This document shows, piece by piece, positions 1 through 6,638 of a DNA stretch of 18,495 bases; within the stretch, counting starts at the first letter, position 1; every line of letters starts with the position of its first letter. The notes below the pieces were generated by a model that ran no database searches, was not told where the DNA came from, and saw only the letters and a program-made list of their open reading frames with translations. Position numbers and translations under genes: made by a program. The DNA lies in NCBI GenBank assembly GCA_048173955.1, contig DBEYOB010000006.1, positions 1 to 18,495 on the forward strand. The letters run 5' to 3'. The stretch is from CAZUFB01 sp048173955. Its GTDB lineage: Bacteria > Actinomycetota > Coriobacteriia > Coriobacteriales > UMGS124.

Positions 1-746
1 ACGGTGGAGGATATTCGACTCCTTAGTTTTCCATCTCCTACAAGTATTACTTTGAACTTTAGACCTCTCACAACAGCACGCTCTGCCAATTCGAGTAGAA
101 ACTTTTGATTCTTTACCGGTTCAAATCGTCCAATATGACCAATAACTATGTCATCATCATCTAAATTAAGTTCAGACCTCTTCTTCTTTCTGATGGTTTC
201 GTTTTCTTTAAACAGTTCACAATCAATTGCATTCTTAATAACCGTGCATCGATCTATATTACTCTTTCCAAATAAATAGGAGCCTGCCGCATCACTGCAT
301 GCCCAGTAATTGGTAGCCACAGATGGCAATAAACATTTAGCAATTTTTTTAATTGGGAATTTGAAATCAACATCGACAGAATCACTGTGAGAGTGAGCAA
401 TTCGAATAGGGATGCCGCTTTTTTTAGCCATATAAAGAGGAAATGTCGACATTGCATCAATATGCGAATGAACAATTTGATAAGATGTTTTTTTGAATAA
501 ACTCCTCATATATTTAACATATGAAGGATAATTTTGCGGAAAAAGTCTTGGTGCATGAAAAATCCGTCCTCCAAGAGATTCAATTTCTTTATCGTACTGT
601 CCTTCTTCTTTACGATGGGTCAAAAAATCGAACTGAATTACCGAACGATCGATTGCTCGGTAATAGTTCATAATCATCGTTTCAAGTCCTGCACGATTCA
701 TGATATTTACACACTGCAACACCCTAAGCGGATTATTTTCTTTCAT
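1..746 (-). CDS. GT4-family glycosyltransferase, 3' end outside window
   Basis: Reading the minus strand from ATG at 746 gives 248 codons with no stop before the window edge, so the gene is truncated by the window. The protein begins MKENNPLRVLQCVNIMNRAG and contains IVHSHIDAMSTFPLYMAKKS, then RIAHSHSDS, GHIGRFEPVKNQKFLLE and KVILVGDGKLR. These are the acceptor-side and nucleotide-sugar-binding motifs of GT-B fold, GT4 (EpsF/CapM-like) enzymes. The inferred role is to add a sugar to an undecaprenyl-linked capsule or exopolysaccharide precursor at the cytoplasmic membrane face. It starts 40 bp after the phosphoglycosyl transferase stop and is probably cotranscribed. The Shine-Dalgarno is weak. 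Base composition is far more AT-rich than any neighbour and codons use A/T third positions freely, a sign of horizontal acquisition. Sugar specificity cannot be read from the sequence. Confidence 0.9.
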   Translation of the reverse strand, partial: MKENNPLRVLQCVNIMNRAGLETMIMNYYRAIDRSVIQFDFLTHRKEEGQYDKEIESLGGRIFHAPRLFPQNYPSYVKYMRSLFKKTSYQIVHSHIDAMSTFPLYMAKKSGIPIRIAHSHSDSVDVDFKFPIKKIAKCLLPSVATNYWACSDAAGSYLFGKSNIDRCTVIKNAIDCELFKENETIRKKKRSELNLDDDDIVIGHIGRFEPVKNQKFLLELAERAVVRGLKFKVILVGDGKLRSRISST

Positions 747-786
747 GAACCTGACACCATCCCCGCATCTTCCTGCATCCCTTCTA

Positions 787-1761
787 TCAGCTCCCCTGCG
801 CCGTGAGCACGCAGCCCACGGTCTGAACGATCAGCTTGCAATCCGTCTTCACGCCGCACTGGCGTATGTAGAGCAGGTCGAGGTCGACCCACTCGTCGAA
901 CGTGATGGAGTCGCGGTTCCTGCGGGTCTGCCAGTAGCAGGTGATGCCCGGCTTCACCAGCAGCCTCAGCCTCTGGTGGGCGTCGTAGGTCGCGACCTCC
1001 TTGGGCAGCGCCGGCCTGGGGCCGACGACGGAGATGTCGCCCTTGAGGACGTTTATGAACTGGGGCAGCTCGTCGAGGCTCGTCTTGCGCAGGACGCGGC
1101 CCACCCTCGTCACCCTCGGGTCGTCGCGCATCTTGAAGACCGGGCCGGTCTTCTCGTTGAGGGCCGCAAGCCCGGCGAGCCTCTCCTCGGCGTCGGGGAC
1201 CATGCTCCTGAACTTGTACATGTCGAACTCGGTCGGCTTCCCGTCGCGGCCCAGCTTCCCGACGCGGCGCTGGCGGAAGAAGACCGGGCCGCTCGGGTCG
1301 TCCAGCTTGACGGCGACCGCGATGATGAGGAACAGCCACGAGAGACACACGAGCACCAGCGCGCTGAACGCGACGTCGAACGCGCGCTTGGCGAACCGGT
1401 AGCCCGCCCTGCGCGAGCGCAGCTCCTCCGCCGCCCGCAGGGTCTCCAGGTCCTGCGACACGTTCGGCACTGGGCCGGTCGCGTCCAGGTCGAAGGCGAT
1501 GCCACCGTGCACGGTGAAGGAGAGCGCAGGGTCGAAAGCGGTGCTTGCGCATTCCGCATTCGCGCACTTCTCCGGCTTGGGGATGTCGGCACCAGGAATC
1601 GACGTGCCGCCCTCACGGCACTCGCCTCCGGAAGCCCCCACCACATGCAGCGCGCTTTCCTCAAGCGCAACTGCAAGGTTGCCTTCCTCCAGGGCAACGG
1701 CACTCCCCTGCCCCATGGGCCCACCGTGCTTGCTATTCAGTTCTTCAATCCGACTTGTCAT
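787..1761 (-). CDS. Polyprenyl-phosphate phosphoglycosyl transferase (bacterial sugar transferase)
   Basis: 324 aa. The C-terminal two thirds match the bacterial sugar transferase family (monotopic phosphoglycosyl transferases, WbaP/PglC type), which move a sugar phosphate from a nucleotide sugar to undecaprenyl phosphate and so start polysaccharide repeat-unit assembly. Visible parts are KRAFDV followed by one hydrophobic segment (about 131-151), FFRQRRVGKLG, YKFRSM (182-187), the catalytic Asp-Glu pair in KTSLDELPQF (D230, E231), KGDISVVGPRP (240-250) and KPGITCYWQ. The N-terminal 120 residues are polar, low in recognisable structure and contain a short duplication (AVALEE at 21-26 and 30-35); they are not part of the known domain. 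No good Shine-Dalgarno precedes the 1761 start, and ATG 1716 (residue 16) is an alternative. It sits between loaP and the GT4 gene in an apparent operon. Confidence 0.9.
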   Translation of the reverse strand: MTSRIEELNSKHGGPMGQGSAVALEEGNLAVALEESALHVVGASGGECREGGTSIPGADIPKPEKCANAECASTAFDPALSFTVHGGIAFDLDATGPVPNVSQDLETLRAAEELRSRRAGYRFAKRAFDVAFSALVLVCLSWLFLIIAVAVKLDDPSGPVFFRQRRVGKLGRDGKPTEFDMYKFRSMVPDAEERLAGLAALNEKTGPVFKMRDDPRVTRVGRVLRKTSLDELPQFINVLKGDISVVGPRPALPKEVATYDAHQRLRLLVKPGITCYWQTRRNRDSITFDEWVDLDLLYIRQCGVKTDCKLIVQTVGCVLTAQGS

Positions 1762-1894
1762 CGCATTCGTGTTTGCTTTTGCGCGCCTTGCGCGTCCCGC
1801 GCTTGCCGTTCTTTCTCCACGCAGCGTGCTCGCCGCTCGTCGCGCCCATCCATCCTGCCGACCCGCTCCGCCTCGCCAACCCCGCCCCGCTCGC
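1762..1894 (-). promoter_or_regulatory. Leader between loaP and the polysaccharide genes; candidate antiterminator target
   Basis: This 133-nt untranslated stretch separates loaP from the sugar transferase. On the minus strand it contains a short perfect hairpin, GCGCG-GGA-CGCGC, around 1790-1802, with further GCGC repeats next to it. LoaP-type proteins are known to need an RNA hairpin in the leader of their target operon, so this is a reasonable place for such a site. The hairpin is short and the region is GC-rich, so chance pairing is possible. Confidence 0.3.
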
Positions 1895-2404
1895 CTAGCT
1901 CTTGCTCACAATCTCGAGCCCCAGCTTCACGACGGTCGTGCGGCCGAGCATCTTGATCTCGACGTATGCCAGGCGCTTGTGGCGGTCGATCTTCTGGATG
2001 CTCCCCTCGTAGCCCCTGAGCGGGCCCGAGAGCACCTTAATGGTGCCGCCTTCGATCACGCCCTCGCTCATGCGGGCCACATGGTCGTCGCGGCCGGCCA
2101 CGGTGTTGAGCCACGAGACCTCGTCGTCGGTGAGCGGGGTGCGCCGGCCTTCGTAGCCGAGCACCTTGGTCAGGGCCTCGATTCCGCGCAGCCCCTGCTC
2201 CAGCCCGTCGGGGTCTTCGGTCCGCACGAACACGTACCCCGGAAAGATCGTCCGCTCGATGCGGTGCCAGGTGCCGCCGTAGCGCTTGGCCACCTCGCTG
2301 CAGGGAACGAAGCATTCGTCGATTACGTTGTCGAGTCTCTGGGAAATCAAATCGCTGACGTGCTTTTCTTTGCCACCCACGGTCTGCACCACATACATCG
2401 GCAT
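1895..2404 (-). CDS. loaP: LoaP/NusG-family transcription antiterminator
   Basis: 169 aa from ATG 2404. The N-terminal NGN domain opens MPMYVVQTVGGKEKHV and includes RTIFPGYVFV (51-60). The C-terminal KOW domain begins near residue 124 (VLSGPLRGYEGSIQKIDRHK). Specialised NusG paralogs of this size (LoaP, UpxY, RfaH) bind RNA polymerase and suppress termination in long biosynthetic operons. Being the first gene before a sugar transferase and a glycosyltransferase favours LoaP-like control of the polysaccharide operon. The start was chosen because AGAGG lies 6 nt upstream of ATG 2404; ATG 2410 abuts that Shine-Dalgarno and ATG 2398 is 12 nt away. Housekeeping NusG is less likely, as that gene normally lies beside secE and rplK. 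The LoaP rather than UpxY assignment rests on overall resemblance and context. Confidence 0.85.
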   Translation of the reverse strand: MPMYVVQTVGGKEKHVSDLISQRLDNVIDECFVPCSEVAKRYGGTWHRIERTIFPGYVFVRTEDPDGLEQGLRGIEALTKVLGYEGRRTPLTDDEVSWLNTVAGRDDHVARMSEGVIEGGTIKVLSGPLRGYEGSIQKIDRHKRLAYVEIKMLGRTTVVKLGLEIVSKS

Positions 2405-2819
2405 AGGCATCCTCTCTTTCGGTGAGGAATGCTTCGCCACCTTCGGCGGGCCACGGCTTCGCACCGCACGGCTGCGGCCGGCGCAGCGCATTGCGATACA
2501 AACAGGCAAACCACCCACCATAAGGTGCAGCAGCGAGGTATAGCTCCCCGCCCGCTTGGCAAGGCGCGTGTGGCGACCATTGCCCGACCGGCGAGGTATG
2601 TGAGCACGTCGCGCAGCCGATCAACGAGCGACTGCCGACGACCGCCTAATGATAACGTATCCGCGCAGGTTTGGCGCCTGGTTTTGAAAGCTGCTCACAT
2701 TGATTTTGACAGCAAACCTACCGGTAGTACCTGCGCATTCGTGCGGCACCCCCCTGTCGGAGCCGCCGCTTGCCCCAGAAGGTTCTACCAAAGTCGCACA
2801 AGAGGGATGCCCGCGGCAC
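2405..2819. other. Intergenic region upstream of loaP
   Basis: A 415-nt non-coding stretch between the AlbA_2-type gene stop and loaP. It must hold the loaP promoter, but I see no convincing -35/-10 pair. A 10-bp perfect palindrome, CTACCGGTAG, lies at 2718-2727 in the most AT-rich part and is a possible operator. Open frames crossing this region on either strand do not resemble proteins. Confidence 0.5.
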
Positions 2820-4328
2820 CTACCGACGCGCCAAGCGATACGCGGTCGAACGGCCGTTGCCCTCGACCCGAACCGCCCCCGAGGCGACCAGATCGGACAG
2901 CACGCCGCGCAGGGCGGTCGTGACCCCCGAATAGCCAAGCTGGGCAGCTATGCCCCGGGCCGAGAGGTTGCGGGCCGACAAAAGGGCGAGCACATCCGCC
3001 GCAAGCTCCTCGCGGCTCCTTCTTTTGGGTGCGGGACGGGAAGACGGCTTCGGGCGGCCCGCCACGCGCTCGCCTTCCAGAAACGCACCGTGCACGGGGA
3101 TGCGCACCGTCAGAGAACGCCTTTCGGAATCCATCATGAACAGCGGGTCGGGAGAACCGTTGGCACGCAAGGCGGTGACGGCGGTGGGAATCCCGGTGTT
3201 TCGGCCCTCGGTAAGACGGAGTTCCTTCAGGAAGTTTCCGATGCGCCGGTTGCGATACTCGCCGGCAGACCGCATGTCGAGATTCTTCACCATGGTGTCG
3301 GTTATCGAACGGTCAAGCCCGGGAAAGCTGCGAATTTCGAGATAAGCGGGCGTCTTGAGCACGGTGATGGGTTCCGCAATCCTGTAGTCGCGGTGGTACA
3401 CGGCATTCGCCAACAGCTCTTTTATAGCCGCCGGAGGATAATTCCAGGTGCGGTCCGTCGCGATGGAGTCCTCGCGCTTGTCCACCCTCTCCTCCACCAT
3501 ATACCCTCTGATATAGGAGAGGGCGTCCTCGAGCTGGAGCTGTATGGGCCCTTCGAACGTCTTCTCCACCATACCGCTGCCCGTCGGGTCGGGCATGTCA
3601 ACCACCTCGATGCGCGCATAGGGGAAGAACCGCTGCGTCTCGCGGGAAAACATCAGGATTCCCACGTTGCGAGGCAGCGGGTGTTCTTGCGGACCCGTCA
3701 CCAAGCGCATATCGCGCGCCAACCCGACAAGGGACTCGTTTTCGCTTTGCTCGTAGAGCGCGCTGCCAACCTTGCGCAAGTGCTCGCGCATAAGATCTCG
3801 ATCGAGGTCCTCGACGGACGCAAAGGGGTTCTCGCGGTCATCGAACGGGATGCGGCTCGAACGGTCGAACAACTCGCGGAGGGAATCTCCGTCCGCCTCG
3901 ACCGTGTTGGAGCCACGCCGGATATAAAACACCTTGGTGCCTTGGTTTTTGAACACGTCCTTGCTCGCTTTATACGGCCTGCCCCCTCCGGCCGGCACCC
4001 AAAGCACGATGAGGGTGGCTCCTTGATACGAGCAAACCTCAACACGCGGATGATAGAACGGCTCGATAAAGTGACACTTGTTGAGCAGGTCCTTCTCGAT
4101 TAAATCGACCGCTTCGGGAGCCACCCCTTTCGGAGGCAGGCACGGTCTGCCGTTTCTCTCTTCCACACCTATGACGATGTACCCGCCGTCCTGGTCGTCA
4201 ATGTCGTTTGCAAATGCACAGATAGTCCTGATGCATTCGGCCGGATTCCATCCAGCCTTGTACTCCAAACGGCTTGATTCGACAGTTCTTCCCTCAAGAA
4301 GAGACTCTACGTTTACCGGCAACGGCAT
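2820..4328 (-). CDS. AlbA_2 / ATPase / winged-helix regulatory protein
   Basis: 502 aa from ATG 4328, chosen because AAAGGGG lies 6 nt upstream; an in-frame TTG at 4364 lacks a ribosome site. The N-terminus (about 12-130) is an AlbA_2/Schlafen-like domain, with SSRLEYKAGWNPAECIRTIC and GGYIVIGVEE. The middle carries a GHKL-type ATPase segment, IKELLANAVYHRDY (302-315) and EGRNTGIPTAV (374-384). A basic linker leads to a C-terminal winged helix (about 440-501: LSARGIAAQLGYSGVTTALR). This is the COG2865 architecture, often annotated as a putative transcriptional regulator or ATP-binding protein; the biochemical role of most members is unknown, and some relatives occur in defence loci. Nothing beside it identifies a defence partner. 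It is 102 bp downstream of the membrane LuxR gene, with 12-bp tandem repeats filling the gap. Confidence 0.85.
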   Translation of the reverse strand: MPLPVNVESLLEGRTVESSRLEYKAGWNPAECIRTICAFANDIDDQDGGYIVIGVEERNGRPCLPPKGVAPEAVDLIEKDLLNKCHFIEPFYHPRVEVCSYQGATLIVLWVPAGGGRPYKASKDVFKNQGTKVFYIRRGSNTVEADGDSLRELFDRSSRIPFDDRENPFASVEDLDRDLMREHLRKVGSALYEQSENESLVGLARDMRLVTGPQEHPLPRNVGILMFSRETQRFFPYARIEVVDMPDPTGSGMVEKTFEGPIQLQLEDALSYIRGYMVEERVDKREDSIATDRTWNYPPAAIKELLANAVYHRDYRIAEPITVLKTPAYLEIRSFPGLDRSITDTMVKNLDMRSAGEYRNRRIGNFLKELRLTEGRNTGIPTAVTALRANGSPDPLFMMDSERRSLTVRIPVHGAFLEGERVAGRPKPSSRPAPKRRSREELAADVLALLSARNLSARGIAAQLGYSGVTTALRGVLSDLVASGAVRVEGNGRSTAYRLARR

Positions 4329-4359
4329 AGGGCGCCCCTTTGAAACGAGATTTTCTTTC

Positions 4360-4431
4360 GACAACGATTATGGCAACATAATCGGCAACATTTTCGACAA
4401 CATTTATGACAACATAATCGACAACATGTAT
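4360..4431. repeat. Six tandem 12-bp repeats upstream of the AlbA_2-type gene
   Basis: Six contiguous 12-nt units start at 4360, 4372, 4384, 4396, 4408 and 4420. On the plus strand each reads G(A/G)CAAC followed by six variable A/T-rich bases, for example GACAACATAATC and GGCAACATAATC. CAAC is invariant in all six. The array fills nearly all of the space between the luxR-type stop (4431-4433) and the ribosome site of the AlbA_2-type gene, and is AT-rich in GC-rich surroundings. Its position over the promoter or leader suggests a cooperative binding array for the downstream protein's winged helix, or a copy-number-variable expression switch; both are inference. Confidence 0.9.
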
Positions 4432-6026
4432 TACTTTCCGCCGTGCACGACCTCGAGCAGCTCCTCGCGCGACTGGATGCCGAGCTTGCGATACATGTTG
4501 CGCACGTGCGTCCGCACGGTGTTCTCCGAAACGCCCAGCTCGCCCGCCACATACGCATAGCTGTGGCCGCGCCCGAGCAACAACACGATATCGCGCTCGC
4601 GCGGGGTCAGGCCGTATTCCTCCGAGATCCGTGCGCAGCGCGACTCGAGAAAATGCTCGAAACCCTGCTGCTCCCGTTCCTTGAGCTGGTCGTCGTGCAC
4701 CTGCGAGGCCTTCTGCCCCGAGGTCGCCATGACCACCAGGGTCACCACCAGGTACGCGACGAACAGGACGGCGCCCGCATAGTTGACCATGGGGCCCAGC
4801 AAGTGAAGCCAGTACAGGCCAAGCAGGCCGGAAAGGGAGCACACCCCCACGAGAAGCGCAACCGCAAACTCGCACGCGATGTCCCAGGCTTTCGCCCCCT
4901 CGACCGCCGCCAGCCAGGCGGACGCGAGAAACAGGACGAACCCCGTCTCGCGCGCGACGCCGATGACCATGAGCGCACCCGTCCCCAGCTCCGCGTTCAG
5001 GAAGTACGGCCGCAGCACGAACGTCACCACCATCACCGGCAGCACGGTGTTGAGCAGGACGGCCCGCACGTCGCGCGCACCCCGATAGCGCGCGAGCGCA
5101 ATGAGGAACGCTCCGGCGATGCCGAACCCCACGAGCTTCTCCGCCGCCATCGGCGCGGAGGCGTTGAGCTGCACGCCGAGTGCGTCGGTGTCCCAGGTGA
5201 ACCCGAAGACGAACAGGCAGATGACCGCCCCGACGAACGGCCGCCAGACGTCCACGGCAAAACGCACGACCCGGCGGGAGAACGGCTCGTCGGGGAAAGA
5301 CCCGCGGGAGGGGCCGGCAGGGACGCGCGCGGCATCGGGGGCATGGGGGTCCGGGGCGGCGGAGGGCGCGGAGGCGGAATCCCCCGCCCCCGGCAGGCAC
5401 GCGGCCTTCTCCGCCACCGCCACGAGGGGCAGGACGGCCGCGGCGATCGCTTCGACGCACGCGGCGTAGGGTATGGCACCGTCCGGCAGCACAAGGACGA
5501 GCGCGTCGAGCGCGAGGGCAACGAGCAGGGACCCTCCCAGCATGCCCAAAGCCCGGCACACCGGGACGCCCGCATACAGGCGGCCGTAGGGAAGCGCAAG
5601 CAGCGCAAGGCCAACCCCTGACGCCATGCCCCCGACGGCCCAGTCGAGCCCCGCGACGGAGCACGCCGTCCCGGAGGCATAGAACGCGGCGAGGCCGCCG
5701 ACGGCCAGCAGCGCCCCCGCCGTCGAGCGGGTAACCGCCGAGCGGGCAAAACGCGACGGCGCGGCGGCGCGGCGGCGTGCGGGACGCGGGCAATCCCGAC
5801 GCGCGGGGCGGCAATCGGCAAAGCGGTCCTTCGCATAGAAAAGCCCAAGAGCAACCGCGCAGAAAGCCAAGCCGGCAAACGCCCCGGCGGCGAACGACTT
5901 CCAGCCCGAAATCCCTGCGGCTATCGTGCAGGCGCCCGAGCGGTGGACGAACAGTACGAATAGGGCGAGCAGGGCGCCCAGCCCCCCGCACGGAGGTGCG
6001 ATCTCGCGCATGCGACCCGATGTCAT
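4431..6026 (-). CDS. Membrane-embedded LuxR-type transcriptional regulator
   Basis: 531 aa from ATG 6026, with GGAG 9 nt upstream; ATG 6059 and 6011 are alternatives. Residues 1 to about 440 form many hydrophobic segments (roughly 12) with Arg-rich and Pro/Ala-rich loops, for example FVGAVICLFVFGFTW and VMVVTFVLRPYFLN. The last 59 residues are a NarL/LuxR HTH: LTPRERDIVLLLGRGHS, then LGVSENTVRTHVRNMYRKLG. Fusion of an MFS-like membrane domain to a LuxR HTH is common in Eggerthellaceae; such proteins are thought to sense a small molecule at the membrane and regulate nearby genes, although few ligands are known. There is no receiver domain, so it is a one-component system. The Tat-secreted flavoprotein gene upstream is the obvious candidate target. 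Confidence 0.85.
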   Translation of the reverse strand: MTSGRMREIAPPCGGLGALLALFVLFVHRSGACTIAAGISGWKSFAAGAFAGLAFCAVALGLFYAKDRFADCRPARRDCPRPARRRAAAPSRFARSAVTRSTAGALLAVGGLAAFYASGTACSVAGLDWAVGGMASGVGLALLALPYGRLYAGVPVCRALGMLGGSLLVALALDALVLVLPDGAIPYAACVEAIAAAVLPLVAVAEKAACLPGAGDSASAPSAAPDPHAPDAARVPAGPSRGSFPDEPFSRRVVRFAVDVWRPFVGAVICLFVFGFTWDTDALGVQLNASAPMAAEKLVGFGIAGAFLIALARYRGARDVRAVLLNTVLPVMVVTFVLRPYFLNAELGTGALMVIGVARETGFVLFLASAWLAAVEGAKAWDIACEFAVALLVGVCSLSGLLGLYWLHLLGPMVNYAGAVLFVAYLVVTLVVMATSGQKASQVHDDQLKEREQQGFEHFLESRCARISEEYGLTPRERDIVLLLGRGHSYAYVAGELGVSENTVRTHVRNMYRKLGIQSREELLEVVHGGK

Positions 6027-6120
6027 TGCCCTACGCTCCACCCGCTCCCCTCCCGGCATTGCAATCGTGCGCCCGCGCGCGGACCGGACCCGCTCCAGAC
6101 GGGGTCCGCCCCGTGTTCCG

Positions 6121-6145
6121 ACGACGAACAACGACGAACAGTATA
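6121..6145 (-). promoter_or_regulatory. Possible luxR-type promoter with a 10-bp direct repeat
   Basis: On the minus strand TATACT (6145-6140) resembles a -10 element, about 115 bp before the chosen start. Immediately after it is a perfect tandem 10-mer, ACGACGAACA twice on the plus strand (6121-6140), where the transcript would begin. No good -35 is visible at 16-18 bp. The repeat could be an operator half-site pair. Confidence 0.35.
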
Positions 6146-6236
6146 GGCGACACCGGACAAAGCGGGCGGCGAAATGGGACTGCAAGGCGGGACATGCGGC
6201 GCAGGAACAATCGCATGCGTGCACGAGAAATGGGCT

Positions 6237-6419
6237 GTTGGGTGAAAAAACAAGCGTTACGTATGGACGATAGGCCGTTGAGCGAGACGTCGGCGGAGGT
6301 CACGAGGCACTGCCGTCAAGCAAAGTTGCCTTTCTGGAAAGCAGAGACTACATCTGGCGCAGAATGGCGCCTTCGGGACCCCTGTGAATCACCCGCAACT
6401 CCGTTTTCTTCACCCAAAC
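6237..6419. repeat. Inverted-arm pair F, 183-bp span
   Basis: The left arm (6237-6265, plus strand) includes GTTGGGTGAAAAAACAAGCG. The right arm (6390-6419) read on the minus strand includes GTTTGGGTGAAGAAAACGGA. Over the 22 nt beginning GGGTGAA the arms match at 16 positions, and better if one gap is allowed. The space between arms is 124 bp with no gene. It is the weakest pair of its kind in the window, listed because its geometry matches the stronger pairs at 8852, 13498, 16046 and 17200. Confidence 0.5.
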
Positions 6420-6446
6420 GATGATAGTACGTGTATTGATTGTCTT

Positions 6447-6480
6447 GCGGCGATTCCCCCGCGGCAATTCCCCTGCGGCC
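6447..6480. repeat. Imperfect 14-bp tandem repeat
   Basis: GCGGCGATTCCCCC (6447-6460) is followed directly by GCGGCAATTCCCCT (6461-6474), 12 of 14 identical, then a third partial GCGGCC. It lies in the non-coding stretch downstream of the flavoprotein gene. No function can be assigned. Confidence 0.6.
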
Positions 6481-6565
6481 TCGGCTGCATCCCGCCTCGC
6501 ACGCGCATCCCGCACCCGGCCTCCGCACCCGACCCTGCTTCCGGCTTCAAGCAGTCGAACGCAAG

Positions 6566-6598
6566 CGCGCCCGCAGGGCATGCAACCCTGCGGGCGCG
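6566..6598 (-). terminator. Hairpin downstream of the flavoprotein gene
   Basis: A perfect 13-bp stem, CGCGCCCGCAGGG with CCCTGCGGGCGCG, and a 7-nt loop, 40 bp beyond the flavoprotein stop codon. There is no T-tract on either side, so it may protect the mRNA 3' end or act as an imperfect terminator. Together with pair F it accounts for the main structure in the 612-nt gap 6027-6638, which otherwise holds no supportable gene. Confidence 0.65.
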
Positions 6599-6638
6599 GA
6601 AATCGATCCCGACGTGCCCGATGGACGCGCGTTCTGCC

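Noticed and set aside
2700..4103. 467-codon plus-strand open frame
   Set aside because: It lies antisense to the AlbA_2-type gene, has no recognisable motif and no ribosome site, and reflects the lack of stops in GC-rich complement frames.
4360..4431. CRISPR array
   Set aside because: The 12-bp units are contiguous with no unique spacers, and no cas genes are nearby.
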